A stretch of 64,000 bases of DNA from Shewanella algicola (GCF_014648035.1 NZ_BMQI01000015.1:27714-91713); one strand, 5' to 3'; shown: positions 36,230 to 46,613, counted from the first letter of the stretch. The notes: generated from the sequence alone by a model not told the origin. Translations and numbers: made by a program.

Positions 36230-39200
36230 TTATTTTTTAATTAAACTCGAAATCAGGGCACGCAACGCCGCTGGCTTAACCATTTTGGCCATATAGTGAT
36301 AACCGCGTCGTTCAATATCATCAACAAGATCTTTATTGGTGTTAGCGGTAATTAAAATCCCGGGCACATGTGCACCATAGCGAGAACGAATATCATCCAT
36401 GGCATCAACGCCATTTTTATCATCATCTAAATGATAATCTGCCAAAATAATGTCTGGCGCAACGCCCTTAAGCCCCAACTTAATGCGTGCATCTGCGATA
36501 TCGGTTGCACAAATAACTTCACATTGCCAACGGCTTAAAAGTGAATCAAGCCCTGCTAAAATAGCTTCTTCGTTGTCTATGCATAACACCTTAACGCCAG
36601 CAAGAGGCTGCATTAGCGAAGGGATAGGTTTAGTCACTACTTGGCTAACGGTTTGCCCTAAAGGCACCATGATAGAAAACATAGAGCCTTGGCCTAACAC
36701 AGACTGCACTTGAATAGGATGATCGAGGACTTTACTTATTCTATCTGCAATCGCCAATCCAAGACCTAAACCACTTACATTGCGGCTACTGGGGTGATTT
36801 AAGCGTTTAAACTCTTTAAAAATCTCTTGGGTTTCGTGCTCATCGATACCGCAGCCAGTATCGAGCACTTGAATCTCAATAAACTCACCACGGTGACGAC
36901 AACCTAATAACACCCTGCCACCACGGGCATAACGATACGCATTGGTTAAAAAGTTTTGCAATATACGCCTCAGTAAAGACGGATCAGAATTTACCGTTAC
37001 TGAGCATGACACCATCGCAAATGATATTTGGTTATCACCTGCCATTGCATCAAACTCAATGGCCAATCCATTAATCACCTCAGAAATTGAAAAATCGCGG
37101 CGATTAACATCCACCATGCCTGAGTCAAGTTTAGAAATATCCAACAAATCGGTAAGCAGCTCACCGGCAATTTTTAATGAGCTATTCACGTGGGTTAACG
37201 TGGTGCGCGCTTCTAAATCTAAATTTGGGTATTGTGATAATGACGCGGTAAATAACCTTGCGGCATTGAGTGGCTGCATTAAATCATGGCCGACTGCAGC
37301 AAGAAATCGGGTTTTAGAGGCATTAGCCAGCTCCTCTTGTGACTTGGCTTCAAGTAACTCGCTGTTGAGCATCGCCAATTCATAAGTACGCTCTTGCACT
37401 CGACTTTCTAGGGTTTCGTTGGCTTCAAGTAAGGCTTTTTCTTGTAAACGATATTGAGTGATATCAGTAAAGGTCATCACAAAACCGCCATCAGGCATTG
37501 GGTTACCCTGGATTTTAATCACTTTACCGTCACGACGCTCTCGCTCTGAAGTATGCGGCGTGCCATTGCGCATATGCTGCACCCTAATGGCCACTTTTTG
37601 CTCTATATCACCAGAGCCACAAAATCCACGCGATGCATTAAAGCGCACTACATCAGCAATTGGCATACCATGCTGCAAAAAGCCTTCTGGGTATTGATAT
37701 AAATCGGCATAACGATAATTCCATGCAACTAAATTAAGGTCTTTATCGACCACGCTCATCCCTTCATAAGCATGTTCAATGGCGCCGCGCAACATGTCCT
37801 GACTTAAAATGATTTTGGATGAGGCTTCATCAACCAAACTGAACACTTCATCGAGCGCTAAATCACGGCCTTGCAGTACCGAGTCCATCACTAATGATGC
37901 ACTGGAGGCACCAAGTACACCAGACAACATATGCTCAGTGTGGGCGATGAGCTCTTCTGGCGCAGCCTTATACCAACTGTCACTTTTTACCGCCTCGGGT
38001 GAAAAACGACTAAAACTTTCATACGCACGAGTCGGGCTGACAAATCGACTCGCAAGGATCAATAAATCTTGTTGTGAAATGGGCCCCTGGCGTTTATTGG
38101 TGTCTTGCTTTAATGACCAGGGTTTAACAAAGTGACTTGCCTGAATCCGCTCAGCAACCCCTGCCCTAAACCAAATAGACCCCAATACGTAACACATTAC
38201 ATTTGCCAGTAACGCGACTAACGTGTCACTGACATTAGGCGTAATCGAGTTAAGCAAATCAAACTCACCGCCAATTAACCTTGCTCCAACCCCTTGAAGT
38301 AAAATAAAACACCACAAGCTAAAGCCTACGGCAAGGCCCAGATAAACCCCAGTACGATTACCGTGTTTCCAATACAATCCACCCACCAATGCCGGCGCCA
38401 ATTGTGAAAACGCACCAAACGACAACATACCCAGTTGCGATAATGAATCGCTGTCTGCCAAGGTTAAATAACTTAAATAGCCAAAACCTAAAATCACCAC
38501 AATCGCTAAACGTCGTACATTAAGTAATAACTGTGAAAACTGGCTAAAGTTCTTTTCTTTAATTTGTCCTGTGCGCAACAAAAACGGCACGAGCCATTCG
38601 TTACTCACCATTACGCTGATGGTGACTACTGCAACAATCACCATACCTGTGGCTGCAGACAAAGTGCCCAGTAAAGCAATCACGGCTAGAAAGGGTTGGT
38701 CAAGTGCTAGTGGTAAGTTGATGACATAGGTATCCGCGGTAACAGAGTCGCCCAGTAACACTTTACCGGCCAACGCTAAAGGGGCGACAAACATGCCGAA
38801 TAAAGCCAAGTAAATAGGGAAAATCCAACGTGATTTTTTTAATATATGCTCGCCGCCGCACTCCACCACCATGACGTGAAACTGCCTTGGCATACATAAA
38901 AATGCCGCCATACCGACAAATAATTCAGGTAAAAATGATTCCAAACGCAAGTGGCTATTTTCTATTACCCCTTTCGCTGAGGCTTGCTGCCAAATATCGC
39001 CAAATCCATCAAAAAAACCAAAGCTAATCACAACCCCAACAACAATAAAGGCGGCTAATTTAACCAAAGACTCAAACGCAATGGCGACCATCATTCCGGG
39101 GTTATGTTCTGTGGCATCGAGTTTTCGAGTACCAAATAAAATGGCAAACACGGCCAATAACATAGTGATTAACAGCGGCACAGCAACGGGGCTTAACGGG

Positions 39201-39649
39201 TTGTCGTCGGGCTGAAATAGATTAAGGCTAAACACCATCGCTTTTAATTGCAGCGCGATGTACGGCATGATGCCAAAAAGTGCAATAAGGGTAACAATTG
39301 CGGCTAATAATTGTGACTTGCCATAACGGGCTGCAATAAAGTCAGCCACCGAGGTAATATTTTGGGCTTTAGATACCACCACCATTTTACGCAACATACC
39401 AAAACCAAGGGTAAACACTAAAATAGGGCCAACAAAAATAGGTAAAAAAGACCATAAATCAGTAGCAGATTGTCCAACCGTCCCCAAAAAGCTCCATGAT
39501 GAGCAATACACCGCCAAACTTAAGCCGTAAATCCACACTTGCAGTTTTTGGCTAATTTTACTAAACCAGCGCTCTGCGCCCCATGCCAAAATAAACAGAA
39601 GTGACACATAGCACACCGCAATTACGGCCACAATAAGAGTTAAATTCAT
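36230..39649 (-). CDS. CrbS-like hybrid sensor kinase with Na+/solute symporter domain
   Basis: A 1139-aa membrane hybrid kinase. Residues 1-490 are an SLC5/sodium:solute-symporter domain of about 12-13 helices. A STAC-like linker follows, then a PAS domain near 620-730 (YEGMSVVDKDLNLVAWN), HisKA with the phospho-His in FLAAVGHDLMQPLNAARLF near 765, an HATPase (NFLTNAYRYARGG, DTGCGID, GLGLGLAIADRI), and a receiver with Asp in ILADYHLDDD near 1070. In Vibrio, CrbS with the response regulator CrbR activates acs (the acetate switch). The divergent acs here supports that role, but no crbR is in the window. Confidence 0.88.
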   Translation of the reverse strand: MNLTLIVAVIAVCYVSLLFILAWGAERWFSKISQKLQVWIYGLSLAVYCSSWSFLGTVGQSATDLWSFLPIFVGPILVFTLGFGMLRKMVVVSKAQNITSVADFIAARYGKSQLLAAIVTLIALFGIMPYIALQLKAMVFSLNLFQPDDNPLSPVAVPLLITMLLAVFAILFGTRKLDATEHNPGMMVAIAFESLVKLAAFIVVGVVISFGFFDGFGDIWQQASAKGVIENSHLRLESFLPELFVGMAAFLCMPRQFHVMVVECGGEHILKKSRWIFPIYLALFGMFVAPLALAGKVLLGDSVTADTYVINLPLALDQPFLAVIALLGTLSAATGMVIVAVVTISVMVSNEWLVPFLLRTGQIKEKNFSQFSQLLLNVRRLAIVVILGFGYLSYLTLADSDSLSQLGMLSFGAFSQLAPALVGGLYWKHGNRTGVYLGLAVGFSLWCFILLQGVGARLIGGEFDLLNSITPNVSDTLVALLANVMCYVLGSIWFRAGVAERIQASHFVKPWSLKQDTNKRQGPISQQDLLILASRFVSPTRAYESFSRFSPEAVKSDSWYKAAPEELIAHTEHMLSGVLGASSASLVMDSVLQGRDLALDEVFSLVDEASSKIILSQDMLRGAIEHAYEGMSVVDKDLNLVAWNYRYADLYQYPEGFLQHGMPIADVVRFNASRGFCGSGDIEQKVAIRVQHMRNGTPHTSERERRDGKVIKIQGNPMPDGGFVMTFTDITQYRLQEKALLEANETLESRVQERTYELAMLNSELLEAKSQEELANASKTRFLAAVGHDLMQPLNAARLFTASLSQYPNLDLEARTTLTHVNSSLKIAGELLTDLLDISKLDSGMVDVNRRDFSISEVINGLAIEFDAMAGDNQISFAMVSCSVTVNSDPSLLRRILQNFLTNAYRYARGGRVLLGCRHRGEFIEIQVLDTGCGIDEHETQEIFKEFKRLNHPSSRNVSGLGLGLAIADRISKVLDHPIQVQSVLGQGSMFSIMVPLGQTVSQVVTKPIPSLMQPLAGVKVLCIDNEEAILAGLDSLLSRWQCEVICATDIADARIKLGLKGVAPDIILADYHLDDDKNGVDAMDDIRSRYGAHVPGILITANTNKDLVDDIERRGYHYMAKMVKPAALRALISSLIKK

Positions 39650-39826
39650 CAGACATCCGCTATCATTTTATTGTTATTTACAGTCAATTTTATTCTTACT
39701 CCAACAAAGCAGGTTGAACATAAAACAATCGACCCTAGCTAAATTTGAGATTTTGCTTGTTATCAGCAGTACTTTTTACGCATCCTAACACGTGCAACAG
39801 ACTAAATATTAAGGATATTTTAAAAC

Positions 39827-39852
39827 TAGACCAAGGTCTAATAGTTTTGACA
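39827..39852 (+). promoter_or_regulatory. Palindrome abutting the candidate acs -35 box
   Basis: TAGACCAAGGTCTA (39827-39840) is a perfect 14-bp palindrome. TTGACA (39847-39852) lies 6 bp downstream and could be the acs -35; the best -10 (TACTTT, 39868-39873) is poor, as expected of an activator-dependent promoter. I infer that it may be the target of a CrbR-type LuxR regulator. Confidence 0.5.
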
Positions 39853-39905
39853 GTCGGTTGCAGATGATACTTTAGCCACGCCATTTTTTAGAAAGGGAAG
39901 CCCCT

Positions 39906-41858
39906 ATGAGCTCGCAGTCTCTTTACAAAGTTCCTAGTGACATCGCAGACAACGCACTGGTTAATAACGATCAATATAAGAAAATGTACCAAGAGTCCAT
40001 TGTTAATCCAGAAGGTTTTTGGAGAGAACACGGCAAACGTATCGATTGGATTAAACCTTACACCAAAATTAAAAAAACCTCATTTGATGATCACAATTTA
40101 TCAATCAACTGGTTTTATGACGGCACATTAAATGCTTCAGCAAACTGTTTAGACCGTCATTTAGAACAGCACGGCGATAAACTGGCCATCATTTGGGAAG
40201 GTGATGACGCCAATGAACAGCGCAAAATCACTTATGCAGAATTACACGCTGACGTTTGTAAATTTGCCAATGCATTACGCGGTCAAGGTGTTGGCAAGGG
40301 CGATATCGTCACAATTTACATGCCTATGGTGCCAGAAGCTGCTGTAGCGATGCTTGCTTGTGCCCGAATTGGTGCCGTTCACTCTGTGGTATTTGGTGGT
40401 TTCTCGCCAGATTCAATTGCAGCAAGAGTTATTGATGGTAAATCTAAAGTACTGATTACCTCAGATGAAGGCGTACGTGGTGGCCGTAAAATTCCGTTAA
40501 AACGCAGTGTTGATGAAGCGATTGCCACCCCTGATGTCACCTCGGTTGAAAAAGTCATTGTATTAAAACGTACCGGTGGGGATATTGATTGGGTTGAAGG
40601 CCGTGATGTGTGGTGGCATTCATTAATGGAAGTCGCTTCTGAGTATTGCCAACCCGTTGAAATGAACGCCGAAGACCCATTATTTTTACTCTATACCTCA
40701 GGCTCAACCGGTAACCCTAAAGGCGTGTTGCATACCACTGGCGGATACATGGTTTACGCCTCGATGACACATGAATATGTGTTTGATTATAAAGCCGATG
40801 AAGTTTACTGGTGTACTGCTGACGTTGGTTGGATTACCGGCCACTCGTACATGGTGTATGGCCCATTTGCTAACGCTGCTACGGTATTAATACATGAAGG
40901 AGTGCCAAATCATCCGTCGCCTGCGCGTCTTGGCGAAATGATTGACCGTCATAATGTCAATATTCTTTATACTGCGCCAACATTAATCCGCGCATTAATG
41001 GCTGAAGGTAAAGAGCAGTTTAGCAGCTATAAAGGCGACTCACTGCGCATTATGGGCTCAGTGGGTGAACCCATTAATCCTGAAGCTTGGCGTTGGTACC
41101 ATGAAGTGATCGGTCATGAAAACTGCCCGATTGTAGATACCTGGTGGCAAACCGAAACCGGCGGTATTCTCATTAGTCCATTACCGGGCGCAACAGACAC
41201 TAAACCCGGTTCTGCTACCCGTCCATTTTTTGGCGTACAACCTGCATTAGTTGACAACATGGGCAATATCGTTGACGGCGCCACAGAAGGTAATCTGGTG
41301 ATTCTTGACTCTTGGCCAGGCCAAATGCGAACGGTATACGGCGACCATGACAGGTTTGCCCTAACCTACTTTAAAACGTTCCGTGGTATGTACTTTACCG
41401 GTGACGGTGCCCGTCGTGATGAAGATGGTTATTACTGGATTACAGGTCGAGTCGACGATGTGATTAACGTATCAGGCCACCGTTTAGGCACTGCAGAAGT
41501 AGAAAGTGCGTTAGTGTCGCATGATCTCGTCGCTGAAGCGGCTGTAGTGGGTTACCCTCATGATATTAAAGGACAAGGCATTTATGCTTATGTGACCTTA
41601 ACTCGTGGAACAGAACCCACTGAAGAGTTACGCCTAGAATTACGCCAATGGGTACGTAAAGAAATTGGCGCGTTAGCGACACCAGATCTGATCCAATGGG
41701 CTAGCGGGTTACCTAAAACACGTTCGGGTAAAATTATGCGTCGTTTCTTGCGTAAAATTGCTGCCAATGAAGTGACCAACTTAGGGGATTCTTCAACGCT
41801 AGCAGATCCAGCGGTAATCGACACCTTAATAGAAACCCGTTTAAATAAAACGGAGTAA
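39906..41858 (+). CDS. acs: Acetyl-CoA synthetase
   Basis: Converts acetate, ATP and CoA to acetyl-CoA through acetyl-AMP; used for acetate scavenging. The 650-aa protein has the ACS N-terminal domain ([18 protein letters not shown]), the P-loop-like [15 protein letters not shown] near 262, WWQTETGG near 415, [21 protein letters not shown] near 500, and the acetylation-regulated Lys in [12 protein letters not shown] near 610. AAGGGAAG precedes the ATG. Divergent from the crbS-like gene. Confidence 0.97.
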   Translation: MSSQSLYKVPSDIADNALVNNDQYKKMYQESIVNPEGFWREHGKRIDWIKPYTKIKKTSFDDHNLSINWFYDGTLNASANCLDRHLEQHGDKLAIIWEGDDANEQRKITYAELHADVCKFANALRGQGVGKGDIVTIYMPMVPEAAVAMLACARIGAVHSVVFGGFSPDSIAARVIDGKSKVLITSDEGVRGGRKIPLKRSVDEAIATPDVTSVEKVIVLKRTGGDIDWVEGRDVWWHSLMEVASEYCQPVEMNAEDPLFLLYTSGSTGNPKGVLHTTGGYMVYASMTHEYVFDYKADEVYWCTADVGWITGHSYMVYGPFANAATVLIHEGVPNHPSPARLGEMIDRHNVNILYTAPTLIRALMAEGKEQFSSYKGDSLRIMGSVGEPINPEAWRWYHEVIGHENCPIVDTWWQTETGGILISPLPGATDTKPGSATRPFFGVQPALVDNMGNIVDGATEGNLVILDSWPGQMRTVYGDHDRFALTYFKTFRGMYFTGDGARRDEDGYYWITGRVDDVINVSGHRLGTAEVESALVSHDLVAEAAVVGYPHDIKGQGIYAYVTLTRGTEPTEELRLELRQWVRKEIGALATPDLIQWASGLPKTRSGKIMRRFLRKIAANEVTNLGDSSTLADPAVIDTLIETRLNKTE

Positions 41859-41916
41859 CGTTATTTAAGTTAGTGTTCTATCCACCCACGAGAAATCCTG
41901 ACCAATTTCTCTTTCG

Positions 41917-41941
41917 GCCCCTCATTGAGGGGCTTTTTTTT
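41917..41941 (+). terminator. Intrinsic terminator after acs
   Basis: Stem GCCCCTC/GAGGGGC, loop ATT, then T8, 59 bp past the acs stop. Confidence 0.92.
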
Positions 41942-41953
41942 GTCTTAATTGTG

Positions 41954-42349
41954 CTAGTGAGCAGGCAGCTCATCATAGACGGTATCGATACTCACCTGAT
42001 AAACATGTTCTGCTTGGGCTAATTTATAACGGGTTGTCTGACCAACAGCTAATTTTAGCGTTCTGTCTTTGTCGACAACATTAGGTGCGCCGTTAGACAA
42101 ATCACTCAAACTCACTGTGAGTTGAATATTTTCAGCCTGTAGCTGCTTTGACGTCATCGTCACAACATAATCACCTTCGACCTCAATGGAGACCGTTTCA
42201 TTTAACCCCATTAGGATATTAGACGTTGATGAGGTCGTATCTTGTGAGTCAGTAACATATTCTTCAATTGAAAACCCGACTACCAATCCTTGTTCCGCCA
42301 TGGCAAAATGACTGACAATAAACAAGGCAAGTAATGATAAATACTTCAT
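41954..42349 (-). CDS. Small exported protein of unknown function
   Basis: A 131-aa protein with a Sec signal peptide (MKYLSLLALFIVSHFAMA-EQ). The mature part of about 112 residues is predicted beta-rich (QGLVVGFSIEEYV, VSIEVEGDYVVTMTSK) and has no cysteine. GGAG-like sequence precedes the ATG. It is convergent with acs, with only the acs terminator between, and stands alone. I do not recognise the family. A periplasmic location is inferred from the signal peptide. Confidence 0.7.
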   Translation of the reverse strand: MKYLSLLALFIVSHFAMAEQGLVVGFSIEEYVTDSQDTTSSTSNILMGLNETVSIEVEGDYVVTMTSKQLQAENIQLTVSLSDLSNGAPNVVDKDRTLKLAVGQTTRYKLAQAEHVYQVSIDTVYDELPAH

Positions 42350-42616
42350 GGATGATACTCCTAAGATTACGTTTTTTTATTCTATTTTTAATGGTTAACC
42401 TGCCTTAGCTAAAACAAATTTCAACCCACTATTCTTGAGATTAAATCTACACTAAGTCAAAATAAAAAACAGTGTTTAGCTTGCGATTAACTATAAATGA
42501 TACGGCTTTAAATTAATTAGATAGTGGTAAGCCCCTATCAATAAATGTGACTGAATTTACCCAGTCAACCAAACTCAGAACCCCATTGAAAACATTAAAC
42601 TCCAACGGCCAATTGT

Positions 42617-44344
42617 ATGCTCATTAATCTTCGCGACTACCAACAACAAGCCGTAGACGCCGCAGTAACGCATTTTAAACTCAGCCAACAGTCAGCAGTG
42701 CTTGTACTTCCTACTGGTGCAGGCAAAAGCATTGTGATTGCAGAGCTTGCAAGGATCGCCAATGGTAATGTCTTAGTACTTACCCATGTCAAAGAGTTAG
42801 TGGCACAAAATGCCGAAAAAGTCGGATTGTTAACCCAAGAAGCCAGTATTTATTCTGCTGGGCTTAAGCAAAAAAAAGCCAATGGTAAAACCGTTGTCGC
42901 CAGTGTTCAATCCGCTTCTCGCGCACTCAACCAATTTGACCAAGCATTTTCACTGGTCATCATTGATGAATGTCATCGCGTCAGTACTGAGTCAACCAGT
43001 CAGTATCAACAACTACTGACCCATTTACGCACTAAGAACCCACAAATAAAACTATTAGGACTCACCGCCACGCCTTATCGGCTGGGGTTAGGCTGGATAT
43101 ATCGCCATCATTATCACGGAAAAGTGGGTAATACAGATAAACCCATATTCGACAAATGCATTTTCGAGTTACCCATGCGGCCATTAATCAAAAAAGGCTA
43201 TTTAACTCAACCCACTATTTTTGATGGACTGAGTGCGCAATATGACTTTAACAACCTAGCGACACCGCAAAGTGATGAATATTCGCAAGCTGAAGTTGAC
43301 AACTTACTTCATCATCAAGGCCGCGCGACCACAGCCATTATTAAACAAGTAAAACAGCTTGCTCAACATCGGCAAGGTGTGCTCATCTTTGCGGCTACCG
43401 TCCGCCATGCCAATGAAATAATGACATTAATGGATGATGATGCCGCATTGATTACCGCACAAACGCACCATGTTGAACGTGATGAAATTATTGACCATTT
43501 TAAAACAAAGCAACTTAAATTTATTGTCAACGTTGCAGTATTAACCACAGGCTTTGATGCACCTCATGTCGATTTAATCGCGATATTACGGCCAACAGCA
43601 TCTGTCAGCCTATTTCAACAAATGATTGGCCGGGGTTTGCGGCTCGCCCCCAACAAAACCGATTGCTTAGTGATCGACTATGCCGCCAATGGTTACGACT
43701 TATTTTACCCTGAAGTTGGCCAGGCCAAACCAAACAGTAAGTCAGTTCCTGTGCAAGTGCACTGCCCTGTTTGCCAATTCGCCAACACCTTTTGGGGACT
43801 TGTTGACGCTGATGGCGACATCATTGAACACTTTGGTCGACGCTGCCAAGGATTGATTGATGACACTAAGCAATGTGATTTTCGATTTCGCTCAAAGTCG
43901 TGCCCTGACTGCGGCGCTGAAAATGATATAGCCGCGCGTATCTGCCAAACCTGTCAGTCGACCTTAATCGATCCTGATAAACATCTTAAACAAGTATTAA
44001 ATTCCCAGCATCATCACTTATTTAAATGCCAAGAAATGTTGTTACTTTGCCAAGATGAAAAGCTAGTCGTTCAATACCTTGACATTGAAGGTAACGACTT
44101 CAAGCAAACTTTCCAATTTTCTACACCGGCTCAACGAAGAGCATTTTATGCAGTGTTTGTGTTAAGTCACACTCGCACGCCAGGTTTATTACATCCACAA
44201 TATAACCGAGCCAACGATGTCTTAGCCGATGTAGCCCGCTTTAGGCAGCCCGATTTATTGCTGTTAAAGAAAAACAAACACCGTTGGGATTTAGTTGATT
44301 CATTTTTTGATTATCAAGGCAAATATAAAATCGATATGAGTTAA
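42617..44344 (+). CDS. radD: RadD/YejH superfamily-2 DNA helicase
   Basis: A 575-aa protein matching E. coli RadD along its length. It has a Q-like LRDYQQQAV, Walker A LPTGAGKSIVIAELA, VKELVAQN, DECH box IIDECHRVS, LGLTATPYRLGLGWIY, and the motif VI region MIGRGLRLAP. The C-terminal zinc region has several pairs: CPVCQFANTFWG, CPDCGAENDIAARIC and CQTC. RadD acts with RecA and SSB in processing recombination intermediates and radiation damage in E. coli. It stands alone, upstream of grxA. Confidence 0.93.
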   Translation: MLINLRDYQQQAVDAAVTHFKLSQQSAVLVLPTGAGKSIVIAELARIANGNVLVLTHVKELVAQNAEKVGLLTQEASIYSAGLKQKKANGKTVVASVQSASRALNQFDQAFSLVIIDECHRVSTESTSQYQQLLTHLRTKNPQIKLLGLTATPYRLGLGWIYRHHYHGKVGNTDKPIFDKCIFELPMRPLIKKGYLTQPTIFDGLSAQYDFNNLATPQSDEYSQAEVDNLLHHQGRATTAIIKQVKQLAQHRQGVLIFAATVRHANEIMTLMDDDAALITAQTHHVERDEIIDHFKTKQLKFIVNVAVLTTGFDAPHVDLIAILRPTASVSLFQQMIGRGLRLAPNKTDCLVIDYAANGYDLFYPEVGQAKPNSKSVPVQVHCPVCQFANTFWGLVDADGDIIEHFGRRCQGLIDDTKQCDFRFRSKSCPDCGAENDIAARICQTCQSTLIDPDKHLKQVLNSQHHHLFKCQEMLLLCQDEKLVVQYLDIEGNDFKQTFQFSTPAQRRAFYAVFVLSHTRTPGLLHPQYNRANDVLADVARFRQPDLLLLKKNKHRWDLVDSFFDYQGKYKIDMS

Positions 44345-44423
44345 AACAAAATTAATTGCGATGCATTATGAAAAAAAAAGCGCATATGGTATAAATTGCC
44401 CATATCATTAAACAGGAGTCACC

Positions 44424-44684
44424 ATGTTTGTAGTTATTTTTGGCCGCCCAGCTTGCCCATTTTGCGTTCGCGCTGTTGAACTGTCTGAAAAATTAGCCGC
44501 TCAAAGCGAAGATTTTAAATTTAAGTATATTGATATTCACGCAGAAGGGATTACTAAAGCTGACCTTTCTAAGAGTGTGGGTAAAACCGTAGAAACTGTG
44601 CCACAAATCTTTATTGATGAGCAGCCAATAGGTGGTTGTACTGAATTTGAAGCTTATGTTCGTCAAAACAATTTATTAAAGTAA
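44424..44684 (+). CDS. grxA: Glutaredoxin 1
   Basis: An 86-aa dithiol glutaredoxin reduced by glutathione and serving ribonucleotide reductase. The active site CPFC occurs in FGRPACPFCVRAVEL (Cys11 and Cys14, approximately), with the cis-Pro in TVPQIFID and the GSH-binding GGCTEFEAYV. AGGAG precedes the ATG. It follows radD by 79 bp and shares a convergent terminator with the porin gene. Confidence 0.95.
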   Translation: MFVVIFGRPACPFCVRAVELSEKLAAQSEDFKFKYIDIHAEGITKADLSKSVGKTVETVPQIFIDEQPIGGCTEFEAYVRQNNLLK

Positions 44685-44707
44685 CTTGCTAAATTTGATG
44701 CTCACAA

Positions 44708-44735
44708 AAAAGGCAACCAGATGGTTGCCTTTTGT
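44708..44735. terminator. Convergent terminator between grxA and the porin gene
   Basis: Stem AAAAGGCAACC/GGTTGCCTTTT with loop AGAT. A and T tracts on both sides suit both directions. Confidence 0.85.
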
Positions 44736-44749
44736 TTTACTACAGTAAA

Positions 44750-45901
44750 CTACAGTACATATTTGGCTGAAAAAATCACGCGATTTAAATCGCCTTCAAA
44801 ACCATTTTCAAGCTCATTTAATGCATGCATAAATTCAACACCAAACGTAAGTGGCTTTGATGGTGAGTACAATAAATTAACGTAAGCTGAATAAGCAGAC
44901 TTGTTCACCGCTTCCCCCGTCAACGCAACATCGTTGTCAGCTGAAAACCCAGAGAAAGTCACACTTGAACGCCACTGCTCTGTCCACCAATGACGATATG
45001 ACACAAAGCCGCCAAATGATTTAATCGCTTCAATATCGCCGTTAGCATCAATCACACCCGCATTGGCATAATTTAATGCCATATAACGCCCCAGGCCTTC
45101 ACCATAAGTCGCGGTAAATTTAAAATCATCATTACCGACAGGGATTACACCCGCAAAACTGGCGCCGTAGCCCATCTCAGAGGTGTCATAAGCAGTACCA
45201 CCAATGGTTTGCTCAACATTGAGCTGTCGTACAATAGCCGCAGCCGAAAACGACGAGCCATTTGAGGTCTTAAAGTTATAACGACCAACAAAATCAGGTA
45301 CGACACCGCTACCACTGGTGATCCGTGAACCACCGCCATAAGGCGTCACCGTGGTTTCAGGGTTTTCTATCGAGAATTGCCAATTGCCACTGCTATAACG
45401 TATTTGAGATTGTCTAACAAAAGGCGTGCCTTCTGGTGCACCAACAAAATCTAAATTCTCAGGTAATGCCCCAGGGTTTTGAAACGTAGACCATGTTTGA
45501 CCTATGGTCCATTCATCATAGCTTACAAAAGCATGGCGAATACGTGGTGAGTAACTATTTGAGACACGCTCATTACCATCAGCATGAGTCATAAAATCTA
45601 ACTCAATGAACCCAGTTAATGTGTGGCCATCTAAATCAGTGACAGTTTTAAAGTTAAAACGAGATTCTCTTGCCTGAAAATCAACAACTTGTTCACCATT
45701 ACCTTCAGTACCATAAATAGTACCAGGTACATAAAACTGTCTTGAAAGCGCTCCCGAATCTGGTGCGCCATTACCATAATCACTAAACATAACATCAGCT
45801 TTAATGTAGCCACCAAATGTCATATCCGTTGCAGCTTGAGCTCCCCCACTCATTGCTAATATCGCACCTGCAACATATAAACTCAGTTTTGCTTGTTTCA
45901 T
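44750..45901 (-). CDS. DcaP-like outer-membrane porin
   Basis: ATG 45901 with GGGAG 7 nt upstream gives 383 aa; longer in-frame starts lack a ribosome site. It has a signal peptide (LSLYVAGAILAMSGGAQAA), then a barrel opening FGGYIKADVMFSDYGNG, with QARESRFNFKTVTDLDGHTLTGFIELDFM typical of DcaP porins, and the final ...VIFSAKYVL. DcaP-type trimers take up dicarboxylates and other organic anions in Acinetobacter. It lies immediately downstream of the tRNA-Lys array on the same strand, with no strong terminator between. Confidence 0.85.
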   Translation of the reverse strand: MKQAKLSLYVAGAILAMSGGAQAATDMTFGGYIKADVMFSDYGNGAPDSGALSRQFYVPGTIYGTEGNGEQVVDFQARESRFNFKTVTDLDGHTLTGFIELDFMTHADGNERVSNSYSPRIRHAFVSYDEWTIGQTWSTFQNPGALPENLDFVGAPEGTPFVRQSQIRYSSGNWQFSIENPETTVTPYGGGSRITSGSGVVPDFVGRYNFKTSNGSSFSAAAIVRQLNVEQTIGGTAYDTSEMGYGASFAGVIPVGNDDFKFTATYGEGLGRYMALNYANAGVIDANGDIEAIKSFGGFVSYRHWWTEQWRSSVTFSGFSADNDVALTGEAVNKSAYSAYVNLLYSPSKPLTFGVEFMHALNELENGFEGDLNRVIFSAKYVL

Positions 45902-46083
45902 TGCTTTCTCCCTTATCATTTTTTTTCTAATCCTATGCAATATCGAACAATTAACAATCAAGTAACATTAGCAATAAGTCTATGAGACAAAAGTAGACAA
46001 GCAAAAGCTAATGCTTGGTTTGTACATTGCAGGTAAACAGTAATGGATAAACTGAGGTAAATAATGAGGAATAAATCAAAAAT

Positions 46084-46175
46084 TGGTGGGTCGTGAAGGA
46101 TTCGAAATTTCGATCAATGGGTTAAAAGTCAACTGCAGTCGTTGATTTAAACCAAAGTGACTGAGCTAACGGCCC
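46084..46175 (-). tRNA. Degenerate tRNA-Lys copy with expanded D arm, probably non-functional (92 nt)
   Basis: This copy keeps GGGCCGTTAGCTCAGTC at the 5' end and ACGACCCACCA at the 3' end, but the D arm is replaced by an insert containing TTTGGTTTAAATCAA. One acceptor pair is altered (GGGCCGT against ACGACCC) and the T stem is damaged (GAAAT against CCTTC). The anticodon triplet is still TTT. It is the last member of the array in the transcribed direction. Confidence 0.7.
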
Positions 46176-46309
46176 ATCTTTGTTTTGCCGTCGGTAATGC
46201 AAAGTTGAATCAGATACCTGACAAGAATCTAATAAGAGATGAGTAAACTGAGTATAGAATTAATTAGTTTTAAACTATCAGGTAGATATTGAAGAGGAGA
46301 AATCAAGAA

Positions 46310-46401
46310 ATGGTGGGTCGTGAAGGGTTCGAACCTTCGACCAATGGGTTAATAGCCAACTGCAGTCGTTGATTTAAACCAAAGTGACTGAGCTAACGAC
46401 C
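46310..46401 (-). tRNA. tRNA-Lys-like gene with expanded D arm and changed anticodon (92 nt)
   Basis: The acceptor stem GGGTCGT/ACGACCC and the T arm GAAGG/CCTTC are intact and CCA is encoded. The D arm carries the same insert as the 46084 copy (AGTC-ACTTTGGTTT...-GACT). The anticodon loop reads CTATTAA, so the triplet is ATT, and the anticodon stem has a mismatch. A 226-228-bp spacing to both neighbours shows tandem duplication. It could be processed at its ends but is unlikely to be a normal decoder. Confidence 0.65.
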
Positions 46402-46537
46402 CATCTTAGTTTTGCAGTCATCAATGCACAGTTGAATCATATACCTGACAAGAACCTAATAGGAGATGAGTAAACTGAATATAGAATTAATTAGTTTTGA
46501 ACTATCACGTAGATATTGAAGAGAAGAAATCAAGGAG

Positions 46538-46613
46538 TGGTGGGTCGTGAAGGATTCGAACCTTCGACCAATTGGTTAAAAGCCAACTGCTCTACCGACT
46601 GAGCTAACGACCC
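46538..46613 (-). tRNA. tRNA-Lys(UUU)
   Basis: A 76-nt cloverleaf on the minus strand: acceptor GGGTCGT/ACGACCC, D arm GCTC...GAGC, anticodon loop CTTTTAA, T arm GAAGG-TTCGAAT-CCTTC, encoded CCA. It is identical to the five other full copies. It is the last intact gene in the transcribed direction. Confidence 0.97.
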
